Both the position numbers and the translations under genes were made by a program. 64,000 nucleotides of DNA from Labilibacter marinus. Lineage in GTDB: Bacteria > Bacteroidota > Bacteroidia > Bacteroidales > Marinilabiliaceae. Location: positions 124,001 through 188,000 of the forward strand of contig NZ_LXYE02000020.1 in NCBI RefSeq assembly GCF_001659685.2, written 5' to 3'. The stretch's first letter is position 1. Every line of letters begins with the position of its first letter. The notes under the pieces are model-generated. The model did not search any database and was not told where the DNA came from. It saw only the letters and a program-made list of their open reading frames with translations. This document shows positions 1 to 8,922 of the stretch, piece by piece.

Positions 1-1
1 C

Positions 2-577
2 GCAGAAGTACCTGTTACCAATATATATAGAGATGAAGTGGTAAAAGAGGAGGAGCTTCCTTTAAAAAACATGGCTTATACTCCTTGCTTCCGTCGTGAG
101 GCTGGTTCGTGGGGAGCACATGTACGTGGTTTAAATCGCTTACATCAGTTCGATAAAGTGGAGATTGTACAAATCTCGCATCCTGATAAATCATACGAAG
201 CTTTAGATAGCATGGTTGCTCATGTAGAAAGCTTAGTCAACAAGCTAGGCTTACCATACCGAATCTTAAGACTATGCGGAGGAGACATCAGTTTTACCTC
301 AGCCTTAACTTTTGACTTTGAGGTATATTCTGCTGCTCAAGAGCGATGGTTAGAAGTTAGTTCTGTATCCAACTTTGAGAATTACCAAGCCAACCGTTTA
401 AAGTGTAGATTTAAAGGTAAGGATATGAAGAAGCCAGAGTTAGTGCATACCTTAAACGGAAGTGCTTTAGCTTTGCCTCGAATATTGGCCGCTATTTTAG
501 AAAACAACCAAACTGCAGAAGGAATTAAAATTCCTGAGGTACTTGTACCTTATTGCGGTTTTGATATCATTAAATAA
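2..577 (+). CDS. serS: Seryl-tRNA synthetase, C-terminal part (5' end outside window)
   Basis: The reading frame is open from base 2, so only the last 191 residues are present; the family is usually about 420 residues long. SerRS charges tRNA-Ser and Sec-tRNA in the cytoplasm. Visible are the class II catalytic core: TAEVP-type sequence at the very start (AEVPVTNIYRDE), motif 2 (FRREAGSWG followed by RGLNRLHQFDKVE) and motif 3 (NGSALALPRILAAILENNQ). The GTG at 38 is an internal codon, not a start, because conserved sequence continues upstream of it. No terminator is obvious before the next gene, 65 bases downstream. Identification is certain from the motifs. Confidence 0.97.
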   Translation, partial: AEVPVTNIYRDEVVKEEELPLKNMAYTPCFRREAGSWGAHVRGLNRLHQFDKVEIVQISHPDKSYEALDSMVAHVESLVNKLGLPYRILRLCGGDISFTSALTFDFEVYSAAQERWLEVSSVSNFENYQANRLKCRFKGKDMKKPELVHTLNGSALALPRILAAILENNQTAEGIKIPEVLVPYCGFDIIK

Positions 578-642
578 ATAATACGATTGGCTCTTTAGGA
601 GGTTATCTTAAAGAGCCATATCCATATAGAATATTAAAATTC

Positions 643-945
643 ATGTTTGTATTTAATACTACGTTTGTAATTGCACCCGCTAAATTTAACCAGTGGGAAA
701 AATGGTTAAAGGGGACTTATAAGCCTTTAATTAAAACTGTTGTTCCTAAGTGTGAAGTGGGCATTTACGAAGTAATGACGGCTGAAGAGCAGAAGGAAAG
801 AACAGTATCTGTTCAATGGAAAGTGAGTACTCCAGATGACTTAGAAATCATCAACAAACAATCTCCTGTTGTATTAGGCCAGATGAGTTCCGAATTTGGT
901 CAGGATGTATTATACTTCAGCACCATTTTAAAATCTTTACAATAA
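643..945 (+). CDS. DUF4286 family protein
   Basis: A 100-residue cytoplasmic protein with no signal peptide or membrane segment. The start ([10 protein letters not shown]) and the spacing of aromatic residues ([15 protein letters not shown]) resemble the DUF4286 family of Bacteroidota, small alpha-beta proteins of unknown function. From memory, this family is often encoded just before ruvC in Bacteroides relatives, as here: the stop is 4 bases before the ruvC start, so the two are almost certainly co-transcribed. The family call rests on recall of N-terminal pattern and context. No catalytic motif is visible and no function is assigned. Confidence 0.7.
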   Translation: MFVFNTTFVIAPAKFNQWEKWLKGTYKPLIKTVVPKCEVGIYEVMTAEEQKERTVSVQWKVSTPDDLEIINKQSPVVLGQMSSEFGQDVLYFSTILKSLQ

Positions 946-949
946 TTAC

Positions 950-1504
950 GTGGTAAAGGAGCGTATTATATTAGGAATCGACCCTGGTACAACTGTAATG
1001 GGGTACGGTATTCTAAAGATAATAGGCAATAAACCATCTTTAGTTTCAATGGGTGTTCTTGAACTTCAAAAGTACGACAACCATTATATTAAACTAAGGA
1101 AAATATACGATACTGTTGTACGATTATGCGACAACTATCATCCCGACGAGTTAGCCATTGAAGCCCCTTTCTTTGGTAAAAACGTACAATCTATGCTAAA
1201 GCTTGGCCGTGCACAAGGAGTTGCCATGGCCGCTGCTCTATCCAGAGACTTACCCGTATTTGAATACGCTCCTCTTAAAATCAAACAAGCTATAACGGGT
1301 AATGGAGGTTCAAGCAAAGAACAGGTAGCCAATTTTCTTTCGCGCTATCTAAAAATTGAAGCACAGCCCAAATACCTTGATGCCACCGATGGCGTAGCCG
1401 CTGCCTTATGTCATTTCTTCCAAAATCAAAATTTAAAAGCTGAAAAAGGACCTAAGACCTGGAAGGATTTTATGAGCAAAAACCCCAATCGGGTTAAAAA
1501 ATAA
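950..1504 (+). CDS. ruvC: Holliday junction endonuclease RuvC
   Basis: RuvC resolves Holliday junctions made during recombination, acting with RuvAB. The protein is 184 residues, slightly longer than the E. coli enzyme (173). The four acidic metal ligands of the RNase H-like fold can be placed: Asp11 in GIDPGT, Glu71 in AIEAPFF, and Asp144 and Asp147 in [13 protein letters not shown]. The start is a GTG four bases after the upstream stop; translation from it gives the standard start [14 protein letters not shown], and no ATG lies in a better place. It probably shares a transcript with the DUF4286 gene. The last 20 residues are a basic tail without homology that I recognise. Confidence 0.96.
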   Translation: MVKERIILGIDPGTTVMGYGILKIIGNKPSLVSMGVLELQKYDNHYIKLRKIYDTVVRLCDNYHPDELAIEAPFFGKNVQSMLKLGRAQGVAMAAALSRDLPVFEYAPLKIKQAITGNGGSSKEQVANFLSRYLKIEAQPKYLDATDGVAAALCHFFQNQNLKAEKGPKTWKDFMSKNPNRVKK

Positions 1505-2007
1505 TTTTCTAAGCTCAGCAGCAGTTATTTACATTCCCTTCTTTCTAAAGTGTCAATACTAATCACTTCATCACGATTATGTTCATAGCAAACTAAAAGT
1601 TTACCCTGTCATTTTTTACACATTAATACAATTAAATATACTCAAAGGCCAAATATTTAACATTCTTTGACTTTGTTCAGGAAATAATACATTATGATTT
1701 AGGGTAAAATTGTACACCTCAGTATTATATATTATACACAATCTGAATCTTTCCAATTAAAACTCACGATACCCTAACACCTCTCTTACTGACTCTTACA
1801 GAACATAGAATAGTAAATATCAGCACACAAAACTATAAACATTACTGAAAAGCACAATTCGTATTGATAAAAATATTAAATTCAATTGTAACATTATTTA
1901 ACTTTTTTAAAACACCCCAAAACATTATACCTAATTAACATATGCAATTAATGAAATTGAATTTTAAAAACTATAGCACTATTAAATACAACCTTAAAAA
2001 TTAAAGT
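1505..2007 (+). other. 503-base AT-rich gap before susC
   Basis: No gene, RNA gene or clear terminator was found here. The stretch is very AT-rich with long runs of A. I looked for the Bacteroidota promoter elements (TTTG or TTG about 19 bases before TAnnTTTG) and found only imperfect candidates, for example TAAAATTG near 1703. It probably holds the susC promoter and a long 5' leader, but nothing can be fixed from sequence alone. Confidence 0.4.
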
Positions 2008-5000
2008 ATGAAAAAAAGCCTATTAAGTTTAATGTTATGCTTCCTGAGTTTTGCATTTATGCATGCTCAAAGCATTCAGGTATCGGGTAAAGTAACCGAT
2101 GGTAGTAATGGGGATCCACTCCCTGGAGTATCCGTAGCAGTAGTTGGTACATCCACTGGTACTATTACCGACATTGATGGTAAGTACTCTCTTAGTGTAC
2201 CAAGTGAAGCTACATTAGCAGTCTCTTTTATTGGTTATGCAATGCAACAAGTTGCGATTGCAGGTCAAAGCAATATTGATATTGTATTACAACCAGACTT
2301 AATCTCATTAGATGAAGTTGTTGCCGTTGGTTATGGAGTCGTTAAAAAAAGAGACGTTACAGGTTCGGTAGGTTCAGTATCTGCAGATAAATTGTTAGCA
2401 CAACCAATTACATCATTAGATGCCGGTCTACAAGGAAAAATCGCAGGAGTTTCGGTACAACAAACCACCGGCGCACCAGGTCAGAAGATGAAAATTCGTA
2501 TTCGTGGAGGGGCTTCTATTAACTATAGCAATGAGCCTCTATATGTAATTGATGGGTTTATAGGCGCAGATATTACTACAATAAACCCTAGTGATATTGC
2601 TACAATTGATGTATTAAAGGATGCCTCTGCTACCGCTGTATATGGTTCTCGTGGCGCAAATGGTGTAGTCCTTATCACAACAAATACTCCCAAAGCAGGC
2701 AAGTTTAAATTTTCTTTTGATGCGAATGCAGGTGTCAGCACTATGATTAATGAGTATAATAGATTATCAGCAGTTGACCAAATGTTACTAATGAACGAGC
2801 AAGACATTGCTGGAGATAAAGATCCAGCTTTTGATGAAGGCTTCATTAATCTTTATAGAACCGGCGAAAGAAAAGCAACTGATTGGACTGACCTACTAAC
2901 TCAACAAGGAGTAACGCAAAACTACAGTTTTAATGCCACCGGTGGATCAGAAAAGATTCAGTATTATTTCTCAGCAAACTACAATGACGAAAAAGGAGTA
3001 ATCAAAAACTCTTTTTATAAACGCGCTGCAGTTAGGTCTAACATTAAAGCTGCTTTATCCGACAAAATTGATTTAGTATTTAATACATATGGAACTAGTA
3101 CTAAATCGCAAGCTAATGGACGTGGCACTGGAGGAAGAAATAACGTAATTGGGATGGGAACAATACATCCACAATTATGGGAACCATACATCACTGCTGA
3201 CAATATTGATAGGTATCAAGCCGTGGATGAATTTGGTAAAAATAAATATCAAATAGGTGATATTATCGACCCTAATGATGACGACAACTTCAATGGTACA
3301 TACCAAGCTGGAGGCGATGATAGTCCTCTACATAGGATTCGTCAGAATCAAGAAAGTTTTAGCGATAGGGTTATTTCTAATCTGGATTTAACGTTTGATC
3401 TAGGAGCCAATTTAACATTGTTTATTTCCAATTCAGGTAGTTACAACTCTACCTATAGTGGCTCTAGAGCTTTGGAGACATGGATAAAAGTACCTTCAGA
3501 AAATATAACTGCTCAACAAAGGTATGGAAGAAATGTAAGATGGATGAATACTGATATTTTAACTTACGAAAATGACTTTGGCAGACACCATTTAAAGGTT
3601 TCAGGGGTATACGAATATTCAAAGACCGTTAATCGCAACATGACAGGTTCCGTTGGGGAGCTTTCAACATTAGCTAATGAGTGGTACTTGTTAGGAAACG
3701 GTAAAAAGCCACTTAGTACAGTTTCAAATTACTACCAGCTAGCCATGAGATCTTGGATGGGTCGTGCAAACTATAGTTTTGCAGATAAATATTTATTTAC
3801 TGCCTCTGTTCGTGCGGATGGAACCTCTGTATTTAGTGAGGATACTCGCTGGGGATACTTCCCATCAGCAGCTTTTGCTTGGAGAGCATCAGAAGAACCG
3901 TTTATTAGAGATATAGACTTTATTCACAATTTAAAACTAAGAGCGGGATTTGGTGCCACTGGTAATACTGCTATTGGTCCATATGTAGTTACACCAAGTA
4001 TCGATGGAACTCCAAGCCAAAACCAAACATACTATCCAATGTATGGCGAATTAACAAGTGGAACAAGACCTGCATCACCAGCAAATAATGCCATTCAATG
4101 GGAAACAACAAAACAGTATAACTTCGGTCTTGATATTGCAGTACTGAATGGAAAATTATCTGCTGTACTTGATTTATATTCGAAGCAGAGTACCGATGTA
4201 ATTATTGGAAAATCTATACCGAGACATTCTGGTTTTAATTCTTACACAGATAATGTTGCCGAAATTCACAACAAAGGTTTTGAACTTGGAATAACTTGGA
4301 ATATTATAAACAATAGTGATTTTAACTGGGATGCTAACTTCAATATCGCACGAAATGTGAATGAGGTAGTAGACCTAGGTGGAGATTCAGATCAAATATT
4401 TATTGCCAATGAAGAAGCAATTGGTATGTGGGGACAAGGAACTAAGTTTGTGGTTCAAAAAGGTGAATCTATGGGGTCTTTCTACGGATTAAAAAAAATT
4501 GGCCTTTGGCAACCGGGAGAAACTACGTATCATAAAGCTAAACCAGGAGAAACTAAATATGAAGATGTTAATGAAGATGGAAAATACACGGCTTCTGATC
4601 GTCAGATTATTGGTAATGCCTCTCCTGATTTTACCTACGCTTTAAATACAAGTTTAATGTATAAAGGGGTTGACCTTAACATACAATGCGTAGGTTCGCA
4701 AGGAAATGAAATTTACAACTACTCAGAAAGTGTTATGCAAGAACAGGCTAGAATTGTAAGTTCTAAATATCTAGACAGATGGACTCCTGATAACCCAAAC
4801 TCTGACCAACAAACAATGCCAGTTGGTAACGACCAATCCATGAAGCACTTAGTCAGTCAACATGTTGAAGATGGTAGCTTCTTTAAAATAAGTAACATTA
4901 CATTGGGCTACACCTTACCCAAAAAGCTTACCGACAAAGCTAAATTGGGCAATGTTAGATTTTATGCAAGCATGGACAATGTTCTTACAATCACAGGCTA

Positions 5001-5121
5001 TACTGGTTTAGATCCCGAAGCATCAAGTACAAATCTACAGAGTGATTCTCAAGCAGGAATTGATGCCTTCTCATACCCATTAACTCGAACAGTAAGAGGT
5101 GGAGTTAAAATTAATTTCTAG
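2008..5121 (+). CDS. SusC/RagA-family TonB-dependent outer-membrane transporter
   Basis: SusC-type proteins are 22-strand TonB-dependent barrels that import oligosaccharides or peptides across the outer membrane together with a SusD lipoprotein. At 1037 residues the length is typical. A signal peptide covers residues 1-20 (cleavage after HA, before QS). A carboxypeptidase-regulatory-like beta domain (VSGKVTDGSNGDPLPGVSV) spans about residues 25-100. It is followed by the signature LDEVVAVGYG and a plug domain with the conserved IRIRGGASI and PLYVIDG motifs. The C-terminus ends in Phe, as usual for outer-membrane barrels. There is no N-terminal STN domain, so it is not the anti-sigma-signalling type. 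susD follows 33 bases later. The substrate cannot be told. Confidence 0.96.
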   Translation: MKKSLLSLMLCFLSFAFMHAQSIQVSGKVTDGSNGDPLPGVSVAVVGTSTGTITDIDGKYSLSVPSEATLAVSFIGYAMQQVAIAGQSNIDIVLQPDLISLDEVVAVGYGVVKKRDVTGSVGSVSADKLLAQPITSLDAGLQGKIAGVSVQQTTGAPGQKMKIRIRGGASINYSNEPLYVIDGFIGADITTINPSDIATIDVLKDASATAVYGSRGANGVVLITTNTPKAGKFKFSFDANAGVSTMINEYNRLSAVDQMLLMNEQDIAGDKDPAFDEGFINLYRTGERKATDWTDLLTQQGVTQNYSFNATGGSEKIQYYFSANYNDEKGVIKNSFYKRAAVRSNIKAALSDKIDLVFNTYGTSTKSQANGRGTGGRNNVIGMGTIHPQLWEPYITADNIDRYQAVDEFGKNKYQIGDIIDPNDDDNFNGTYQAGGDDSPLHRIRQNQESFSDRVISNLDLTFDLGANLTLFISNSGSYNSTYSGSRALETWIKVPSENITAQQRYGRNVRWMNTDILTYENDFGRHHLKVSGVYEYSKTVNRNMTGSVGELSTLANEWYLLGNGKKPLSTVSNYYQLAMRSWMGRANYSFADKYLFTASVRADGTSVFSEDTRWGYFPSAAFAWRASEEPFIRDIDFIHNLKLRAGFGATGNTAIGPYVVTPSIDGTPSQNQTYYPMYGELTSGTRPASPANNAIQWETTKQYNFGLDIAVLNGKLSAVLDLYSKQSTDVIIGKSIPRHSGFNSYTDNVAEIHNKGFELGITWNIINNSDFNWDANFNIARNVNEVVDLGGDSDQIFIANEEAIGMWGQGTKFVVQKGESMGSFYGLKKIGLWQPGETTYHKAKPGETKYEDVNEDGKYTASDRQIIGNASPDFTYALNTSLMYKGVDLNIQCVGSQGNEIYNYSESVMQEQARIVSSKYLDRWTPDNPNSDQQTMPVGNDQSMKHLVSQHVEDGSFFKISNITLGYTLPKKLTDKAKLGNVRFYASMDNVLTITGYTGLDPEASSTNLQSDSQAGIDAFSYPLTRTVRGGVKINF

Positions 5122-5154
5122 AACATATATGCAATAAAAAATAAAAAAAATCAT

Positions 5155-6753
5155 ATGAAACTAAATATATTCAAATACATTACTCCAATCATAGTCTTAT
5201 CAGCTACACTACTTAGTAGTTGCGAAGAATTAGAGTTGGATACAAAAGGGACAGTACCTGAAGAAAACTATTTTACCATTGAAAATGCCCTAGAACCAGC
5301 AGTAGTTGGTATATATGCAAGAGTACACAGAGGAACTTGGGCTCTTGATCAATGTGCACCATACTACGGAGCTGACGATCTAACATCTAGAACTGGCAGT
5401 AACAAACAACCTGTACTAGAAGCAGATCAGTTTGCTCGAACCGATGGTAATAGCTGGGTAGCTAACACCTATAACCTATATTACGATGCAATAAATGCAT
5501 GTAATAGTTTAATTAGTGGAGTTGAGCGCGATGGTGAAAACCTAGATCCTGCTCAAGCCACTAATGCAATAGCTAATGCAAGATTCATTAGGGGTATGTT
5601 GTACTTTAGATTAGCCACTAGTTTCAAGAATATTCCGATGCCATTAACTTCAGAGCTTGACTTGACTATATCTAGAACTCCTTATCAGGAGGTAATGAAC
5701 CAAGTAATAAGTGATTTGAAATATGCAGAGAAATTTTTGAATAGTGCAAGAGACGGAAATCCTGAAGCTATAGATGGACATGCAACAATAGTTGCGGCTA
5801 AAGCTTTTTTAGCTAAAACTTATATGCAGCTGACAGGATACCCTACTGATTTAACATCTATTATCGTTGGCGATGAAACAATAATTTTATGGGACGAGGT
5901 TCAGCGATTAACAAAGGAAATTATTGATGAAGGAAAGTATTCCTTAACGGATGATTTTGCAGCCTGTTTTCAGGAGCCAACTCAAATAAATAAGGAAATG
6001 ATATTTTCTCATATGTGCACTAGAGGTGCAGGGGCCGTAAAGGCCGAGAGTAGGTATTATGGTTTTAAATGGCGCGATTGGGGAGATTGTTATCTGGAAC
6101 ATAAGTTTTCAGACGCTTATCCTGATGGATATCGCAGACATTTTTCTATAGTTACAATTGCTGATACAATTACTAAAACTGATAAAACAACTAAAGAGTA
6201 CAAGCCATTTATTAAAACCTGGAAGCATCCTATGGTATCTAAGTTTTCATATGGTACGATTAAAGGAAACCCTGGATTTGAGCATAAATGGCAAACCTCT
6301 AATGACTGTCCTGCAATGCGCACGGCTGAGGTTTACTTAATGTATGCAGAAGCTTGTGCCAGAAAAAGCGAATTTACTGAAGCCAAAAGATATTTAAATT
6401 ACATTAAGAGAAGAGCCTCTGCAAGAGGAACAACTACTCAGGCTGAAGCACAAGCATTACCAATGGGTTTCTGGATGGATGACTCTTATACTATGGATGA
6501 TTATTCAGGAGCTGACGTGGTGGATGAATTGGTTGATGCAATAGTTATGGAACGTGCTTATGAGTTCCTTGGAGAAACAGGAGGAAACAGATGGTTGGAC
6601 TTATTACGCCTTAGAAGAATTGCTGAGGTAAATGAGTATAGAAAAACAGCGGACAATGAGGAAGAAATGATTGGTGACCCCGCAGATGAAACTCAATGGT
6701 GGACACCGCTTCCGGGAACAGAGTTGATACTAAATCCAAATTTAGTAGAGTAA
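5155..6753 (+). CDS. SusD/RagB-family nutrient-binding outer-membrane lipoprotein
   Basis: SusD proteins sit as a lid on the SusC barrel and bind the substrate at the cell surface. This one has 532 residues, with a lipoprotein signal ending in LLSSC (lipidated Cys23) followed by acidic residues, the usual surface-export signal of Bacteroidota. The N-terminal region (EENYFTIENALEPAVVGIYARV) and tetratricopeptide-like helices (ARFIRGMLYFRLATSF, AVEVYLMYAEACAR-like AEVYLMYAEAC) match the family. The C-terminal half carries the RAYEFLGE-type motif (ERAYEFLGETGGNRWLDLLRL). It shares an operon with susC and is followed at once by a terminator. No glycoside hydrolase, sulfatase, protease or regulator is attached. 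Confidence 0.95.
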   Translation: MKLNIFKYITPIIVLSATLLSSCEELELDTKGTVPEENYFTIENALEPAVVGIYARVHRGTWALDQCAPYYGADDLTSRTGSNKQPVLEADQFARTDGNSWVANTYNLYYDAINACNSLISGVERDGENLDPAQATNAIANARFIRGMLYFRLATSFKNIPMPLTSELDLTISRTPYQEVMNQVISDLKYAEKFLNSARDGNPEAIDGHATIVAAKAFLAKTYMQLTGYPTDLTSIIVGDETIILWDEVQRLTKEIIDEGKYSLTDDFAACFQEPTQINKEMIFSHMCTRGAGAVKAESRYYGFKWRDWGDCYLEHKFSDAYPDGYRRHFSIVTIADTITKTDKTTKEYKPFIKTWKHPMVSKFSYGTIKGNPGFEHKWQTSNDCPAMRTAEVYLMYAEACARKSEFTEAKRYLNYIKRRASARGTTTQAEAQALPMGFWMDDSYTMDDYSGADVVDELVDAIVMERAYEFLGETGGNRWLDLLRLRRIAEVNEYRKTADNEEEMIGDPADETQWWTPLPGTELILNPNLVE

Positions 6754-6776
6754 CTATAGAATTAGTGATGTATTTG

Positions 6777-6803
6777 AGGCCTCCAATTCTGGGGGCCTTT
6801 TTT
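6777..6803 (+). terminator. Intrinsic terminator after susD
   Basis: The arms AGGCCTCC (6777-6784) and GGGGGCCT (6791-6798) pair over 8 bases with one G-T wobble around a 6-base loop and are followed by a run of seven T. It ends the susC-susD transcript 24 bases after the stop. The opposite strand has no T-run, so the convergent thioesterase gene is not clearly served. Confidence 0.85.
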
Positions 6804-6805
6804 AT

Positions 6806-7228
6806 TTACCACTTCTCAACAACACCAATCCTCTTCCTCCATTCCTCAGGAATAACCATTGAAGTATGATTTTGTGGATTAAAACCTACCATCACTGATT
6901 TACAGGTAGCTTTAAGGATTTCTTTATCATCATAAACATGCTGGGTAAGCTGCATACTTTTATTTCCGATAGAAGTGATTTTTGTTTTCACAATTAAGGA
7001 ATCTGAAAGAAATACAGGGGCAATGAAATCGGTTTTTATGGAAGCAACAATAGCTCCAAATTTACTCCAATTCACCTTATTATCAAACACCTTGTTAAAA
7101 TAGCCTAGCCTACCAAGATCGAAATACTCTTGAAGCGTAGTATTATTGACATGACCTAGGCCATCAATATCGTTAAATCTTATTTGAATTGAATCTTGGT
7201 GATTAAATACAATTTTTTCCTCGCTCAT
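6806..7228 (-). CDS. Acyl-CoA thioesterase, 4-hydroxybenzoyl-CoA thioesterase family
   Basis: A 140-residue single hot-dog-fold enzyme that should hydrolyse acyl-CoA thioesters in the cytoplasm. The diagnostic N-terminal motif is RFNDIDGLGHVNN at residues 17-29; the second Asp (Asp22) aligns with the catalytic Asp of the 4HBT/YbgC group, and HVNN is typical of the FadM-like subgroup. Length is normal. The start codon lies one base from the stop of the threonylcarbamoyl-AMP synthase gene, so the two are co-transcribed. The true substrate is unknown; housekeeping removal of acyl-CoA is an inference. Confidence 0.88.
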   Translation of the reverse strand: MSEEKIVFNHQDSIQIRFNDIDGLGHVNNTTLQEYFDLGRLGYFNKVFDNKVNWSKFGAIVASIKTDFIAPVFLSDSLIVKTKITSIGNKSMQLTQHVYDDKEILKATCKSVMVGFNPQNHTSMVIPEEWRKRIGVVEKW

Positions 7229-7229
7229 C

Positions 7230-7793
7230 CTATTCTCTTATAACTTGTACCAAACCATCCACTTCAAGTTTAACTATACTGGAAGGAGCAGGATTATTAG
7301 TTTCATCTTGCCTATACCCTACTATGTAATCTACACCTTTTTTTACTTCCTCAGATATTTCTCCAAAGAATTTAGGTGAAGGCTGGCCACTGATATTAGC
7401 TGAAGTGGAAACAATCGGCTTCTTAAATCTTTCGCAAAGCTTTTTCGAGAATTCCTCTTTGGTGATTCTAATTCCAACACTTTTATCCTCTGCCAATAGA
7501 TTTTTGGCCAAGTTTTTAGCGTTTGGATAAATAATGGTGATAGGTTTTGTACTCAGCTCAATCATATCCCAAGCCATTTCTGGCACTTCAACAACATATG
7601 AATTAAGCTTAGCATCGTTACCCAATAAAACCAACATGCTTTTACTGTCCTCACGCTGCTTTAAAGCGTACACCTTTTTCACAGCCTCTTCATTGGTAGC
7701 ATCACAACCTATCCCCCAAATAGTATCCGTTGGATAAAGAATCAAACCTCCTTGCTGAAGTACTTCAACCGCTTTTTTAATATCGTCAGTCAT
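7230..7793 (-). CDS. L-threonylcarbamoyladenylate synthase (Sua5/YciO/YrdC)
   Basis: This enzyme makes threonylcarbamoyl-AMP from threonine, bicarbonate and ATP for the t6A37 modification of ANN-decoding tRNAs. The family signatures are present: the N-terminal GGLILYPTDTIWGIGCDA, the KxR motif (ALKQRED) and the SxN motif (VSTSANISG). At about 187 residues it is the short TsaC/YrdC-like form without the extra Sua5 domain. The ATG at 7793 gives MTDDIKKAVEVL; another in-frame ATG at 7805 would add MTDI, but those codons look like part of the intergenic repeat next door (ATGACT occurs twice), so I prefer 7793. dapD lies upstream and the thioesterase gene downstream on the same strand. Confidence 0.93.
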   Translation of the reverse strand: MTDDIKKAVEVLQQGGLILYPTDTIWGIGCDATNEEAVKKVYALKQREDSKSMLVLLGNDAKLNSYVVEVPEMAWDMIELSTKPITIIYPNAKNLAKNLLAEDKSVGIRITKEEFSKKLCERFKKPIVSTSANISGQPSPKFFGEISEEVKKGVDYIVGYRQDETNNPAPSSIVKLEVDGLVQVIRE

Positions 7794-7805
7794 TATATCA
7801 GTCAT

Positions 7806-7866
7806 TAGTTAAATGGTCATTGGTCATTAGTTACTACCTACTATTGACCAATGACTAATAAGCTTA
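7806..7866. repeat. Short inverted/direct repeat between dapD and the YrdC-like gene
   Basis: GTCATTGGTCA (7816-7826) and TGACCAATGAC (7845-7855) are perfect 11-base inverted repeats around an 18-base loop; GGTCATT also occurs twice in tandem on the left side. No T-run follows on either strand, so a terminator is unlikely. The composition, built of GGTCATT/ATGACTAAT units, resembles small intergenic repeats that I recall from other Bacteroidota genomes. Confidence 0.6.
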
Positions 7867-8685
7867 TTAAACCGCTACGTTATTTTCGCGCAAAGCATCG
7901 TTTAACGAAGTCTTTTTATCAGTAGATTCCTTACGTTGCCCAATAATTAAAGCACAAGGAACTTGATATTCTCCTGCTGGGAATTTTTTAGTGTAAGTAC
8001 CTGGAATAACTACAGAACGTGGAGGAACATAACCTTTAAATTCAACAGGCTTATCTCCGGTAACATCAATAATTTTAGTAGACATAGTAAGTACTACATT
8101 AGCACCTAAAACAGCTTCTTTACCAACTCTACATCCTTCAACTACAATACAACGAGAACCAATAAATGCGTCATCCTCAATAATACATGGAGAAGCTTGA
8201 ATTGGCTCAAGTACACCACCGATACCAACACCACCACTTAAGTGAACATTTTTACCGATTTGTGCACAACTACCAACAGTAGCCCAAGTATCAACCATTG
8301 TACCAGCATCAACGTAAGCTCCAATATTAGTATAAGATGGCATTAAAACAACACCACTTGAAATATAAGCACCATAACGAGCAACAGCATGAGGTACTAC
8401 GCGGATACCTAATTTAGCATAGTCTTTTTTAAGCGCCATTTTATCATGAAACTCTAATGGACCAGCTTCTATAGTTTCCATTTTTTGAATAGGGAAATAA
8501 AGAATAACTGCTTTCTTCACCCACTCATTCACTTGCCAATCGTCACCTTTGGGCTCAGCTACACGAATTTTACCTTTATCTAGCATCTCCATTAACTCAC
8601 GGATAACATCTTGTGTTTCCGTTTTCTTTAAAAGATCCCTGTTTTCCCAGGCTTGCTCAACAACTTCTTTGTATTGCTCTAACAT
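7867..8685 (-). CDS. dapD: 2,3,4,5-tetrahydropyridine-2,6-dicarboxylate N-succinyltransferase
   Basis: DapD transfers a succinyl group from succinyl-CoA to tetrahydrodipicolinate in the succinylase branch of lysine and diaminopimelate synthesis. The 272 residues match the usual length (274 in E. coli). An N-terminal helical domain is followed by a left-handed beta-helix of hexapeptide repeats from about residue 110 to 215, including MPSYTNIGAYVDAGTMVDTWA, GSCAQIGKNVHLSGG and GVGIGGVLEP. These are standard DapD sequences. The gene is divergent from the exported-protein pair that begins at 8923. No other lysine gene is beside it. Confidence 0.97.
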   Translation of the reverse strand: MLEQYKEVVEQAWENRDLLKKTETQDVIRELMEMLDKGKIRVAEPKGDDWQVNEWVKKAVILYFPIQKMETIEAGPLEFHDKMALKKDYAKLGIRVVPHAVARYGAYISSGVVLMPSYTNIGAYVDAGTMVDTWATVGSCAQIGKNVHLSGGVGIGGVLEPIQASPCIIEDDAFIGSRCIVVEGCRVGKEAVLGANVVLTMSTKIIDVTGDKPVEFKGYVPPRSVVIPGTYTKKFPAGEYQVPCALIIGQRKESTDKKTSLNDALRENNVAV

Positions 8686-8922
8686 GATTGTTCTAATTTA
8701 TAATTTGCTGCAAAAATATAATGAAAGCAATCTAATTGCAAATCAAATATCTATAATAAATGATAATTTGAAATTAAGATGCTCTTTTAAGTTAGATATT
8801 ACCTTAACAAGGTACGATTCTTGTAACACCTAGCATAGGTTAAAGTTTGGTTAACAACCTGCAAAAAATACTTCAACTCAAATTTTGTTTATAATTTTCC
8901 GACATTAAATTATAGTTGTGAT

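Noticed and set aside
1138-1332. Antisense frame inside ruvC, and many similar frames opposite real genes (for example 14519-14989, 23453-23863, 42849-43304, 50675-51154)
   Set aside because: They lie fully within well-identified genes on the other strand, lack family motifs and start sites, and reflect codon bias of the sense gene.
1505-2007. Hidden small gene or RNA in the gap before susC
   Set aside because: Only short AT-rich frames and weak hairpins were seen; nothing passes even a loose standard.
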